Shown piece by piece: positions 18,256 through 27,848 of a stretch of DNA of 64,000 bases. The DNA is taken from NCBI RefSeq assembly GCF_025147485.1, contig NZ_CP102263.1, positions 1,129,501 through 1,193,500 of the forward strand, in the 5' to 3' direction. Under the pieces are notes generated by a model that was given only the letters and a program-made list of their open reading frames with translations, was not told the origin of the DNA and made no database searches. A program made the translations under genes and the position numbers. The DNA comes from Bacteroides uniformis (GTDB lineage Bacteria; Bacteroidota; Bacteroidia; Bacteroidales; Bacteroidaceae). Numbering within the stretch: position 1 is the first letter of the stretch; every line of letters starts with the position of its first letter.

Positions 18256-18263
18256 TATATTTG
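18256..18263 (+). promoter_or_regulatory. -7 box (TATATTTG) of the DUF2723 gene
   Basis: Perfect TAnnTTTG about 85 bases upstream of the ATG at 18348. No -33 box is seen at standard spacing. Confidence 0.45.
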
Positions 18264-18347
18264 CGCCCATATATGCCAATACGTTGACTAAGCGATGGCA
18301 AAACAGCTTGTAAAAAACAAAACTGAATAATAACGAATTTCATCTGA

Positions 18348-21300
18348 ATGAAACAGTACAAAACCGTAAACAACCTTGTAGGCTGGATTACCTTCCTCAT
18401 TGCAGCGACGGTCTACTGCATGACCATCGAACCTACTGCAAGCTTTTGGGACTGCCCGGAGTTCATCACCACCGGCTATAAGCTGGAAGTAGGACACCCG
18501 CCCGGCGCACCGTTCTTCATGCTGGTAGCCAACCTATTCTCACAATTTGCTTCCGATGCCTCCACCGTTGCCAAGATGGTGAACTACATGAGCGCGCTGA
18601 TGAGCGGCGCATGTATCCTGTTCCTTTTCTGGAGCATCACGCACCTGGTACGCAAACTTGTGGTGACAGACGAAAACAATATCACACGCGGCCAGATGGT
18701 TACCATCATGGGTAGCGGTCTGGTGGGCGCACTTGCCTACACGTTCAGCGATACCTTCTGGTTCAGCGCTGTGGAAGGCGAGGTGTATGCCTTCTCCTCA
18801 CTGTTTACTGCCGTCGTATTCTGGCTCATACTGAAATGGGAGGACGTTGCCAACGAGCCTCACAGTGATCGCTGGCTGATTCTCATTGCCTACCTGACCG
18901 GTCTGAGTATCGGCGTGCACTTGCTGAACCTGCTCTGCCTGCCCGCCATCGTACTGGTATACTACTACAAGAAAGTACCCAACGCCAATGCCCGAGGCTC
19001 CCTGCTGGCATTGCTCGCTTCGGGCATACTGGTAGCAGCCGTACTCTACGGCATCGTGCCGGGTATCGTGAAAGTGGGCGGCTGGTTCGAACTGCTCTTC
19101 GTCAACACGCTGGGCATGTCCTTCAACACGGGTGTCATCGTATATATCATCCTGTTGGCAGCCTGCCTCATCTGGGGTATCTACGAAAGCTATACCGAAC
19201 GCAACAAGGCACGTATGGCACTCTCGTTCATACTCACCATCGCCATGCTGGGTATCCCGTTCTACGGACACGGTACCAGCTCGGTAGTTATCGGTGTCAT
19301 TGTCATTGCCGCATTGTGGCTCTACCTCCGTCCGAAGACGCAGGCAGCCGTCAAAGAGAAATTCCGCGTATCGGCACGCACGCTGAACACCTCGCTGCTC
19401 TGCACCATGATGATTGTCATCGGATATTCCTCGTATGCACTTATCGTCATCCGCTCCACCGCCAACACGCCGATGGACCAGAACTCTCCGGAAGACATCT
19501 TCACACTGGGCGAATACCTGGGACGCGAGCAGTATGGCACACGCCCGCTGTTCTATGGCCCTGCCTTCTCCTCGCAAGTGGCACTGGACGTGAAAGACGG
19601 TTACTGCGAACCGCGCATCAAGTACAACGGCACGAAGTTCATCCGCAAGGAGAAAGCTACGCCCGACGAAAAGGATTCGTACATCGAAATCCCCGGACGC
19701 ATTGAGTACGAATACGCCCAGAACATGCTGTTCCCGCGTATGTACAGCAGTGCCCATACACAACAATACCATGCCTGGCAGGACATCAAGGGTTACGATG
19801 TGCCCTATGACAAATGCGGCAACATGATTATGGTAAACATGCCCACACAGTGGGAAAACATCAAGTTCTTCTTCTCCTACCAGCTCAACTGGATGTACTG
19901 GCGCTACTTCATGTGGAACTTCGCCGGACGCCAGAACGACATACAAGGCAGCGGAGAAATTGAACACGGCAACTGGATTACCGGTATCCCGTTCATCGAC
20001 AACTGGCTGGTAGGCGACCAGAGCCTCTTGCCTCAGGAACTGAAAGACAACAAGGGACACAACGTATTCTACTGCCTACCCCTGCTGCTGGGTATCATCG
20101 GCCTGCTATGGCAAGCCTACCGTGGGCAGAAAGGCATCCAGCAATTCTGGGTGGTCTTCTTCCTCTTCTTCATGACCGGTATTGCCATCGTGCTCTACCT
20201 GAACCAGACTCCGAGCCAACCGCGCGAACGTGACTATGCCTACGCCGGTTCGTTCTACGCCTTCGCCATCTGGATTGGTATGGGTGTGGCAGGACTCGTC
20301 CGTCTGCTTCAAGACTATGCCAAGATGAAGGAACTGCCTGCTGCCGCCATCGTTTCCGTAGCCTGCCTCTTTGTCCCCGTGCAGATGGCAAGCCAGACTT
20401 GGGACGACCACGACCGCAGCGACCGCTACATGGCACGCGACTTCGGCCAGAACTACCTGATGTCCCTGCAAGAAAGCGGCAACCCGATTATCTATACCAA
20501 TGGTGACAACGATACCTTCCCCCTCTGGTACAACCAGGAGACCGAAGGTTTCCGTACCGACGCCCGTACCTGCAACCTCTCGTACCTGCAGACCGATTGG
20601 TACATCGACCAGATGAAGCGCCCCGCCTACGACAGTCCTTCTCTCCCCATCACCTGGGACCGTATGGAGTACGTAGAAGGCACCAACGAATACGTCCCCA
20701 TCCAGCCTGAGTACAAGAAAAGCATCGACCAGCTCTATGCCGAAGCCGAGAAGCAGGCACTGGACGGTAATCCCGAAGCACTAGTCAATGTAAAGAAAGA
20801 ATTCGGTGACAACCCGTATGAGCTAAAGAATATCCTCAAGAACTGGGTGCGCAACAAGAATCAGGACTTGAAGGTGATTCCTACCGACAGCATCGTCATC
20901 AAGGTAGACAAGGAAGCCGTGCGCCGCAGCGGCATGATGATACCGGGCGACTCAATCCCCGACTACATGCACATTTCGCTGAAAGGCAAACGCGCCCTCT
21001 ACAAGAGCGAGTTGATGATGCTCGAAATGCTGAGCGAGGCCAACTGGGAACGCCCCATCTATATCGCTGTCAGCGTAGGCAGGGAGAACCAGCTGAATAT
21101 GGAAAACCACTTCGTTCAGGAAGGTCTTGCCTATCGTTTCACTCCGTTCGACACCAGTAAGACGGGCGTGACAATAGACTCCGAAAAGATGTACGACAAC
21201 CTGATGAACAAGTTCAAGTTCGGTGGCATCGACAAGCCGGGCATCTATATCGACGAGAACGCAATGCGCATGTGTCACTCTCACCGTCGCATCTTCTCCC

Positions 21301-21692
21301 AACTCGTGCAGCAGCTGATGCGTGAGGGCAAGAAAGACAAGGCAAAAGCCGCCCTGGACTATGCCGAAAAGATGATTCCCGCCTACAACGTGCCTTACGA
21401 CTGGCAGAACGGTGCCGTACAGATGGCGGAAGCCTACTACCAACTGGGCGAAACCGCCAAGGCGGACGAGATGATGAAAGCCCTTGCTGACAAGGCTGTA
21501 GAGTACCTGACCTGGTATCTGAGCCTGGACGACAACCGCTTCATGATTTCTACCCGTGAATTTGAATACCACTGGGCTGTACTCGATGCCGAGGTGAAGG
21601 CCATGAAGAAGTACAACTCCAAGCTCGCCGAAATCTACGAGCCGAAGGTGGAAGAACTGTATAATATGTATGTGGACAGAATGAAGGAGTGA
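18348..21692 (+). CDS. DUF2723 multi-pass membrane protein, probable GT-C type glycosyltransferase
   Basis: 1114 residues. The first two thirds carry about 10-12 hydrophobic helices with the DUF2723 opening: TASFWDCPEFITTGYKLEVG followed by HPPGAPFFML, an acidic first loop typical of GT-C transferases of the protein O-mannosyltransferase type. The last third (about 680-1114) is soluble and helical, with TPR-like stretches (DKAKAALDYAEKMIP, YYQLGETAKADEMM), presumably periplasmic. The family is near universal and single-copy in Bacteroidetes and is thought to act on lipid-linked sugars or protein glycosylation. The exact donor and acceptor cannot be told from the sequence. Confidence 0.85.
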   Translation: MKQYKTVNNLVGWITFLIAATVYCMTIEPTASFWDCPEFITTGYKLEVGHPPGAPFFMLVANLFSQFASDASTVAKMVNYMSALMSGACILFLFWSITHLVRKLVVTDENNITRGQMVTIMGSGLVGALAYTFSDTFWFSAVEGEVYAFSSLFTAVVFWLILKWEDVANEPHSDRWLILIAYLTGLSIGVHLLNLLCLPAIVLVYYYKKVPNANARGSLLALLASGILVAAVLYGIVPGIVKVGGWFELLFVNTLGMSFNTGVIVYIILLAACLIWGIYESYTERNKARMALSFILTIAMLGIPFYGHGTSSVVIGVIVIAALWLYLRPKTQAAVKEKFRVSARTLNTSLLCTMMIVIGYSSYALIVIRSTANTPMDQNSPEDIFTLGEYLGREQYGTRPLFYGPAFSSQVALDVKDGYCEPRIKYNGTKFIRKEKATPDEKDSYIEIPGRIEYEYAQNMLFPRMYSSAHTQQYHAWQDIKGYDVPYDKCGNMIMVNMPTQWENIKFFFSYQLNWMYWRYFMWNFAGRQNDIQGSGEIEHGNWITGIPFIDNWLVGDQSLLPQELKDNKGHNVFYCLPLLLGIIGLLWQAYRGQKGIQQFWVVFFLFFMTGIAIVLYLNQTPSQPRERDYAYAGSFYAFAIWIGMGVAGLVRLLQDYAKMKELPAAAIVSVACLFVPVQMASQTWDDHDRSDRYMARDFGQNYLMSLQESGNPIIYTNGDNDTFPLWYNQETEGFRTDARTCNLSYLQTDWYIDQMKRPAYDSPSLPITWDRMEYVEGTNEYVPIQPEYKKSIDQLYAEAEKQALDGNPEALVNVKKEFGDNPYELKNILKNWVRNKNQDLKVIPTDSIVIKVDKEAVRRSGMMIPGDSIPDYMHISLKGKRALYKSELMMLEMLSEANWERPIYIAVSVGRENQLNMENHFVQEGLAYRFTPFDTSKTGVTIDSEKMYDNLMNKFKFGGIDKPGIYIDENAMRMCHSHRRIFSQLVQQLMREGKKDKAKAALDYAEKMIPAYNVPYDWQNGAVQMAEAYYQLGETAKADEMMKALADKAVEYLTWYLSLDDNRFMISTREFEYHWAVLDAEVKAMKKYNSKLAEIYEPKVEELYNMYVDRMKE

Positions 21693-21696
21693 GAAT

Positions 21697-21822
21697 AAGG
21701 ATTAGGGATTAAAGGATTAGGGATTAGCCTGTGCAGTTCATCACTAATCATTAACCCCTAATCCTTAACCCCTAATCCTTAAAATCCCTAATCCTTAAAA
21801 TCCCTAATCCCTTAATCCTTAA
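21697..21822. repeat. Inverted and tandem CCTAATCCTTAA repeats filling an intergenic gap
   Basis: The left part (21697-21726) has two copies of AAGGATTAGGGATT. The right part (21751-21822) has five to six tandem copies of the complement, CCCTAATCCTTAA with small length changes. Together they form a large imperfect hairpin across the whole gap between the DUF2723 and deacetylase genes. Confidence 0.75.
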
Positions 21823-21826
21823 TCAC

Positions 21827-22483
21827 GTGTTTATAGAACAACCTCCTGAGTTTTTTCGCAAACTATATCCCGGTGCAGTCTGGAGGATGGACCCCAATGA
21901 AAAAGCCGTTTATCTGACTTTCGACGATGGCCCTATCCCCGAAGTAACTCCCTGGGTGCTCGACCTGCTGGATAAGCACAACATCAAAGCCACCTTCTTC
22001 ATGGTAGGTGACAACATACGGAAGCATCCGGACGAATTCCGGATGGTCGTTGAGCGTGGGCACCGCATCGGTAACCACACCTTCAACCATATCCGTGGAT
22101 TTGAATACACGGCCAAGAATTATCTGGGAAATACCGAACAGGCGAAGATTTTCATGGAAATGGGTGGGGACATCAATTGCAATGTGGAGAAGGTTCTCTA
22201 CCCTCTCTTGTTCCGCCCTCCCCACGGCCATATGTTCGCCAACCAGTATCTCACGCTGAAACGAACCTACAAGATTGTGATGTGGGACCTCGTGACCCGC
22301 GACTACAGCAAGAAGCTGCGCGGTCCGCAAGTGCTAGCCAACGTGATGCGCTACGCCCGCAACGGCTCCATCATCACCTTCCACGATTCCTTGAAATCCT
22401 GGTGCAACGGAAACCTGCAGTACGCATTGCCGCGCGCCATTGACTTCCTGAAGGAAGAGGGATATGAATTCAAAGTATTATAA
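21827..22483 (+). CDS. Polysaccharide deacetylase (NodB domain, CE4)
   Basis: 218 residues, GTG start immediately after the repeat; no in-frame ATG is available before the conserved part. NodB motifs are intact: YLTFDDGP (Asp33-Asp34), RIGNHTFNH (metal histidines), RPPHG and IITFHDS. There is no clear signal peptide, so it may be cytoplasmic, or the true start may have been altered by the repeat. The family removes N- or O-acetyl groups from peptidoglycan or other glycans. It follows the DUF2723 gene by 134 bases and may be co-transcribed. Confidence 0.85.
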   Translation: MFIEQPPEFFRKLYPGAVWRMDPNEKAVYLTFDDGPIPEVTPWVLDLLDKHNIKATFFMVGDNIRKHPDEFRMVVERGHRIGNHTFNHIRGFEYTAKNYLGNTEQAKIFMEMGGDINCNVEKVLYPLLFRPPHGHMFANQYLTLKRTYKIVMWDLVTRDYSKKLRGPQVLANVMRYARNGSIITFHDSLKSWCNGNLQYALPRAIDFLKEEGYEFKVL

Positions 22484-22543
22484 ACTTGAAACAGCAGAAA
22501 GTTACCAACATCTGCTGTCACAATAAATTCCACATAAAATAAG

Positions 22544-22574
22544 AAGGGGTTGTCTCGGCAAAAGGCAACCCCTT
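22544..22574. terminator. Bidirectional terminator
   Basis: AAGGGGTTG (22544-22552) pairs with CAACCCCTT (22566-22574). It lies between the converging deacetylase and lipoprotein genes. Confidence 0.7.
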
Positions 22575-22626
22575 ACATTTTATAGGCTCATGTCCTGTTC
22601 CACAAGAATAAACAGATGTTTTATAA

Positions 22627-23523
22627 TTACCAAGTAAATGTACATCTGTATTCATCCCACTGGTCTTTTACAACCAGTTCCGTAGGATAACTGTCGGAAT
22701 TCAATGTCCATGTAAAATACATATCGGACACAGAGTCCTCGCCATTGTATGTATAATGCCCTACAAGCGGCAGATGTTTCGTAGCCTTACCAAGCATGCC
22801 TCCATAATAGGCATATATCATCTCGTCCATATCCACATCCAGTATTTCATCAAACAACATCAGGCAGCCCTTATTCTCGATAGGAGCTGTTATATTATCC
22901 GTCGTATAGTCTATGGCAGCACTATACTCCCACTCGTCATTGCTGTCGATAATTCCGTCACCATTGAGATCCCCACTAGCTACATAACGTGTGGAAGTCT
23001 TCACCACATCTCCATCCTTATAGGTGATGTTCGTTATTTCACCATCGCTTTCAGAGCGTTTCATTACAACCAGATGGCCTTCAGTGTCGTATTCCATCTC
23101 CCAAGTAAACTCATCGGCATCGGGAGTACCAGCGTGGTCTATTGAGTTGCAAAATTCCACATAACCATCGCTGTTGAGCTGCAAGTTCAGTTCTGTAACA
23201 TCGCCCTCTTCATCCGTCACGGTGATTCTTGCTCGGTCCTTTGCAACATCTGCCTTTGTAGTAGCGGGAAAGTACTCAAAGACGGCTTTATCCCCATCCT
23301 CAGTTGTAATGTTCGTCACCAGCCCTTCTTCATTGTGAGAAATCGCCATGCCCGAAACCGACTTCGGAAGCCCTCCCGTAAACACTTGCGAAGGATTGAC
23401 CACAGTGGCGGTGTTTTCGCCACCCTCACCATTCTCATTTTCGTCATCGTCACTGCAAGCAGTGAATCCCAAGCACAACGCCACACCCAACATGGAGGCA
23501 GCCATCATTTTAAACATTTTCAT
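22627..23523 (-). CDS. Lipoprotein with EF-hand-like calcium loop, function unknown
   Basis: 298 residues. The signal peptide ends in a lipobox (LGFTAC) followed by SDDDENEN, an acidic stretch like the Bacteroides export signal that sends lipoproteins to the cell surface. The body is beta-rich with YD-like strands (EYDTEGHLVVMKRSE) reminiscent of DUF4595-type lipoproteins. It contains DLNGDGIIDSNDEWE at about residue 190, a canonical EF-hand loop (D-x-N-x-D-G-x-I-D-x-x-D). I do not recognise a specific function. It stands alone between a shared terminator and a divergent kinase gene. Confidence 0.7.
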   Translation of the reverse strand: MKMFKMMAASMLGVALCLGFTACSDDDENENGEGGENTATVVNPSQVFTGGLPKSVSGMAISHNEEGLVTNITTEDGDKAVFEYFPATTKADVAKDRARITVTDEEGDVTELNLQLNSDGYVEFCNSIDHAGTPDADEFTWEMEYDTEGHLVVMKRSESDGEITNITYKDGDVVKTSTRYVASGDLNGDGIIDSNDEWEYSAAIDYTTDNITAPIENKGCLMLFDEILDVDMDEMIYAYYGGMLGKATKHLPLVGHYTYNGEDSVSDMYFTWTLNSDSYPTELVVKDQWDEYRCTFTW

Positions 23524-23844
23524 AAGTTACAAATCTTGTTTTATCCCCATCCCTCTAAGGAAAATCCATAATAACAAAAGTATAAGGAATGCCGTCCGTA
23601 TCTCACGACAACAAGACTCTGCCATTCAAACCCGGACAGATACTTTTGGCCATTTATCATTCCCAGACAAAGCTTAATATTTTTTGCAAAGTAATAAACT
23701 TTTCCTTTCACTCCTTGTCACTGAAAAAGGTGATTTTTCAGCCACATACAGAAAAAATTCAGCATCTCCAATAAAAAGCAAAATGAATAAGACGTATATT
23801 TGCAACAACTAAGCACAGATTGAATTCCACTAAAATATACCGAT
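23524..23844. promoter_or_regulatory. Intergenic region with -7 box (TATATTTG at 23795-23802) for the histidine kinase
   Basis: The perfect -7 match lies 42 bases upstream of ATG 23845 on the plus strand, with no convincing -33 box. The rest of this 321-base gap shows no gene. Confidence 0.45.
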
Positions 23845-25734
23845 ATGAGGGTACGCCATACTAAGCTATTATCACTCCTCTTTTCTTTAACCACTATCCT
23901 GCTTCACGCCGGAGAAATACCAACAGACACTCTGTTGGCACACTTCTACAACCGGGCAGCCAATCTCATGGAAGAAGGACACTACGATGAAGCGCAACGT
24001 AGCTTCGACAGCGCCTTTGCCACCCGGAACGTAAAGCACTCCTTCATGTATCCCATCTTGCTGAACGAACAAGCCACACTACTGATCTATGTGGGAAAGA
24101 CAGAAGAAGCCTTTGCCATGAAAAAAAATGTGCTCCCCTACCTGCCGCAGATAGATGATTTGGAAAAGCACATCAGCGTATACAACGATTTGGGCCTCCT
24201 CTACCGTCAGCACCAAATGAATGACTCTACACTCTACTATTACAATAAAGCACTGGACAGTGCCTTGCAATATGGGGACGAAAGCTGGATAGCCCACATC
24301 TGCAACAATGTGTCCATCCTATACTTCAATATCAGGCAGCTGGACGAAGCTGAAAAGTATACCGACATGGCCACCGAACATGCCGCCAGAACCGAAGACC
24401 CATTCGTAGCTTTCACCACCTGGCAAATCAGAGCAACCATAAAGGCTGAGCTGAACAAGCTGGATGATGCTGAAAAATCCAACCGCAAAGCCTGGAACAT
24501 TGCCTGCCACGGAGAGGGAAACGAAGACTTATGGAAGATACGCTGCCTGCCCGGCATGCTGAGACTCTTTGAACGAAAAGAACAACCCGATTCCATAGAC
24601 CACTACTTGAAATTGGGGAACAAACTACTACAACGGGTACCATCCAACTCCATCGCTGCCATAGGATTCATACAATCGAGGGCAGCCACCGAAACAAACC
24701 GCAAAAACTATGCCCGCGCCTTGAAGGACTTCCACTGGCTGCGTAACCGGAAAACCGGTACCGAGCCCAAAACATTATTTACACAAATGGCACGATGCTA
24801 CGATGCCTTGGGAAACCCCAAACTGGCCTACACCTATATGGATAGTGCCCGCATGTGGACTGATACGCTGGCACAGCACAATCTGACGCAACAAATGGCA
24901 GAATTCAACGTGAAATATCACACACAAGAAAAGGAATTGGAGATAGCCCACCTGCAACAAGAACAACTGGAACACCAAGCCTTCCTGCTAAAAGCCTCCA
25001 TTGCTGTAGCCCTTCTGTCCGGTCTTGCTCTCATTACTTTGTTGACGCTCCGCCACAAGAAACGAATAGCCGAAAAGAAGATTGAACTGCTAAAGCAAGA
25101 AAACGAACTGAACTCGGCACGCCGTTACATTGAAGGGTTGGAAGAGGAATGCAAATATTTTGCCAAGGAACTGCATGACGGCATAGCCAACGACCTGCTG
25201 GGGCTGCAAATGAAGATAGAAACTTCTGCCAGCAAAGGGAATGAGCAGGAACTGGCCTCACTCGTCAGCAAACTGAGAAACAACGTGCGGAATATCTCAC
25301 ACGAACTGATGCCTCCCGAATTCGAGCATCTCAGTCTAGACCAGATACTCGACCGTTATGCTGCCAAACTGACCGAGAACACCGGCATAGAGGTCAGCTA
25401 TCATCCAACGGAGAACAACGCATCACGCCATCTTCCCAATGAAACCGCTTATGAGCTGTACCGCATCGTACAAGAGCTCACCATGAACATCGTGAAACAT
25501 GCCTCAGCCAGTCATATAGTCATCAGTCTCCGTGCCGACAATGAAAATAAATATACCCTGCAAATTACAGACAACGGTAAGAATGCAAACAAGCAACAAA
25601 CAGCAACAAACAACAATGACGGCATAGGATTGCGCACCGTAAACGACCGTATCAGAGCCATCAACGCTACCGCCAATGTATGCTCGTCAACAGAAAACAA
25701 CGTTTTCACCCTACTGCTTAACATAAACGAATGA
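23845..25734 (+). CDS. TPR-containing sensor histidine kinase (HisKA_3/NarX type)
   Basis: 629 residues: signal peptide (1-23), periplasmic TPR array (about 30-370), one membrane helix (about 385-405), coiled coil, then the HisKA_3 phospho-acceptor in AKELHDGIANDLLG (His444) and HATPase (ELTMNIVKHA, TDNGK, GIGLRTVNDR). This group phosphorylates LuxR-type regulators, and one overlaps the 3' end of this gene by four bases (ATGA). The signal sensed by the TPR domain is unknown. Confidence 0.9.
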   Translation: MRVRHTKLLSLLFSLTTILLHAGEIPTDTLLAHFYNRAANLMEEGHYDEAQRSFDSAFATRNVKHSFMYPILLNEQATLLIYVGKTEEAFAMKKNVLPYLPQIDDLEKHISVYNDLGLLYRQHQMNDSTLYYYNKALDSALQYGDESWIAHICNNVSILYFNIRQLDEAEKYTDMATEHAARTEDPFVAFTTWQIRATIKAELNKLDDAEKSNRKAWNIACHGEGNEDLWKIRCLPGMLRLFERKEQPDSIDHYLKLGNKLLQRVPSNSIAAIGFIQSRAATETNRKNYARALKDFHWLRNRKTGTEPKTLFTQMARCYDALGNPKLAYTYMDSARMWTDTLAQHNLTQQMAEFNVKYHTQEKELEIAHLQQEQLEHQAFLLKASIAVALLSGLALITLLTLRHKKRIAEKKIELLKQENELNSARRYIEGLEEECKYFAKELHDGIANDLLGLQMKIETSASKGNEQELASLVSKLRNNVRNISHELMPPEFEHLSLDQILDRYAAKLTENTGIEVSYHPTENNASRHLPNETAYELYRIVQELTMNIVKHASASHIVISLRADNENKYTLQITDNGKNANKQQTATNNNDGIGLRTVNDRIRAINATANVCSSTENNVFTLLLNINE

Positions 25735-26363
25735 AACCAAACAAAGAAACATACAGAATACTGGTAATAGATGACCACCCGATTGTTGCTGAAGGCATCA
25801 TCGCATTGGCCTCGCAACTCGAAGGAGTGACGTGCAAAGGAGCCACTTGTGCAAAAGACGTGGAACAACTGACCCTCAAAGAGAGATTCGACCTTTGCAT
25901 CATTGACCTTGAACTACCGGATATGAATGGATTCCAACTCATATCCCACCTTCACAGCCAGATACCCGAATGCGGCATTTTAATCTATACCATGCATGAA
26001 GAACCTTGGATCATAGCCAAATTATCCACCCTAAACATCAACGGAGCTGTTTCAAAAAATGCCAGCACCAGCGAATTGAGAGACGCCATCAGTACACTGA
26101 AAAACGGAACCAGATACTTCAGCAATGTTTTCAGCGAACTGGACAAGGAAAAACAAAACACCCTACCACATGCACTTCCCGAATTGTCGAGACGTGAAAA
26201 AGAAGTGCTCGCCTATCTCTCGCAAGGACTGAGCACTTCTGAAATATCCCAATTACTATTTCTCAGCATCAATACAATACAGACTTACCGGAAGCGCCTG
26301 ATGGAAAAACTGGAGGCCAAAAACGTTGCAGAACTTGTCTACAAGGGGAAGAGCTTATTCTGA
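25731..26363 (+). CDS. NarL/LuxR-type response regulator
   Basis: 210 residues. Receiver domain with DDHP near the N-terminus, phospho-acceptor Asp59 in LCIIDLELPDMNG, and Lys in AVSKNAS. The C-terminal LuxR helix-turn-helix is LSRREKEVLAYLSQGLST...INTIQTYRKRLMEKL. It is translationally coupled to the upstream histidine kinase and is its evident partner. There are no obvious targets in the window apart from the pair itself. Confidence 0.92.
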   Translation: MKPNKETYRILVIDDHPIVAEGIIALASQLEGVTCKGATCAKDVEQLTLKERFDLCIIDLELPDMNGFQLISHLHSQIPECGILIYTMHEEPWIIAKLSTLNINGAVSKNASTSELRDAISTLKNGTRYFSNVFSELDKEKQNTLPHALPELSRREKEVLAYLSQGLSTSEISQLLFLSINTIQTYRKRLMEKLEAKNVAELVYKGKSLF

Positions 26364-26441
26364 GAACACTTGTCATTCGCCCGGACAGTTACAAGCCTCC
26401 AGCTTCTCAAGCTTCTCCGTCTGAAAAGGAAGAAAATCAAC

Positions 26442-27674
26442 TTAGCGGATACTCACCGTCATCGGATTGCGCACCTTCTGTGCAAAATCAGCCATGTATC
26501 GGTTCCAGGCTTCAGCAGTCTTGATGTCTGCGCGGTCCCAGGCAAAGCCCCAGTAATACACGTAGTCAGCGCCCGGCTCATAGTCGCTGACAACCAGTAC
26601 ATGACCGTCCGCATTGTTACGCATCTTCTTCTCCTCTATGGGGAAAAGCACGGTTTTGGCTTCCTTCACAACGGCAGGGAAAGCGGCCCCCATAAATATC
26701 TTGCCATTATCCGGTCCGGTAGTGGGGTCTACATACGTCATATAACCACCGGCGGCATCAGCCACCACAGCACCGTCCGGTTCGTGCAGCACAATACCGG
26801 TAACAATGGGCAAAGATTCCTTTAGATTGCTATACGAAACGGCAGTACGGTTCAGATGAGAACCGGCATCCAGCGTAATCAGACGCGTTTCCACCACCGC
26901 AGTATCCCCTTTCACAGCCAACGGATTGAACTCCAGCTTCACGGTGAAGCGCAACGGACCGTTGTCCAGCACCTCCTGCGTCTTGTAGCACCACGGATAG
27001 ATAATGGTATCATTCACCATCAATGCAGACACTCCGGCTCCCAATGTTGGGCCTACTGCATAGCAGTCCATGCCATAACCGTGGTCTATATGATAGGAGA
27101 ATGTGCGTACCAGCTCATCGGCTGCCTTCGGGTCTGTCTTGCGCAATTCATTAACCTGCTTCCAGGAGTCTGCATCCAGTTCCTTGGCATACATGTCTTC
27201 CAGTACCGGTGCAGCAGTGCCTCGCTTCGTGAACAAGTCGTAGCCGAAACCGCGTTCACCCCTTGCCTGCAATGCAGGACCGTAGGCACGGAAGCCTACC
27301 AAGTCGTTCTCCCAGGCCATGTCGTCCAGACGTTCGGGATACTGCCGCCCACAAGCCCTTACCTCCACATCGACGGGAGCACCGGCCTGGACGGTATATG
27401 CAGCCGATGCATTGGCGGCTACCGTAGCAGGGAAGATTAATTTGTCATCGTAGGTCACTTGGTAAGGCACCTGCTCCCCTTCGACATTCAGAACCACAAT
27501 CTGTGCGGTGTCTGCCAGATTCAGAAGGTTTGAGATTTCGGTCATGGACACCTCTACCATCTCATCGGAACGGTCCATCGCTAACGGATTGGTTACCGTA
27601 ACAGTCACTATCTTGCTATCGTTGCAAGCAAGACAGCAGAGGGCCGCCATACATAATAAAAGAAAGTTTCTCAT
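26442..27674 (-). CDS. DUF4861 family lipoprotein, uronate/pectin-type polysaccharide metabolism
   Basis: 410 residues. A lipobox at residues 14-17 (LCCLACND) marks it as a lipoprotein. The body matches the DUF4861 pattern: an N-terminal beta domain (VTNPLAMDRSDEMVEV), AWENDLVGFRAYGP, SYHIDHGYGMDCYAVGPTLGAG, and a C-terminal YYWGFAWDRADI block. DUF4861 proteins accompany polysaccharide lyases and kduI/kduD genes and are thought to process unsaturated uronate oligosaccharides; the reaction is not firmly assigned. It is last in the kdu operon, 174 bases after kduD, with the palindromic repeat in between. Confidence 0.75.
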   Translation of the reverse strand: MRNFLLLCMAALCCLACNDSKIVTVTVTNPLAMDRSDEMVEVSMTEISNLLNLADTAQIVVLNVEGEQVPYQVTYDDKLIFPATVAANASAAYTVQAGAPVDVEVRACGRQYPERLDDMAWENDLVGFRAYGPALQARGERGFGYDLFTKRGTAAPVLEDMYAKELDADSWKQVNELRKTDPKAADELVRTFSYHIDHGYGMDCYAVGPTLGAGVSALMVNDTIIYPWCYKTQEVLDNGPLRFTVKLEFNPLAVKGDTAVVETRLITLDAGSHLNRTAVSYSNLKESLPIVTGIVLHEPDGAVVADAAGGYMTYVDPTTGPDNGKIFMGAAFPAVVKEAKTVLFPIEEKKMRNNADGHVLVVSDYEPGADYVYYWGFAWDRADIKTAEAWNRYMADFAQKVRNPMTVSIR

Positions 27675-27712
27675 ATAATCATTGCTTTTTCCTAATCAGT
27701 TGTATAACTTTC

Positions 27713-27790
27713 TTTTAGGCGCGGATTTCGCGGATTATACGGATTTTCCTTATCCTTTCCGCGAAATCCGCGTAATCCGCGCCCAAAAGA
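27713..27790. repeat. Dispersed palindromic repeat, copy 2 (GGCGCGGATT family)
   Basis: TTTAGGCGCGGATTTCGCGGA near 27715 is matched by an inverted arm ending in CGCGTAATCCGCGCCC near 27784. The inner arms GGATTTCGCGGA and TCCGCGAAATCC are perfect. Same family as 13355; here it separates two genes of one operon. Confidence 0.7.
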
Positions 27791-27848
27791 AAAAGGTGAC
27801 AAGTGACATTATCCTGCCACTTTATCACCTTCTCAATTATCCTTAAAT

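Noticed and set aside
18798..20060. 420-codon minus-strand frame
   Set aside because: Antisense to the DUF2723 gene; composition is a reverse-complement shadow of its codon use.
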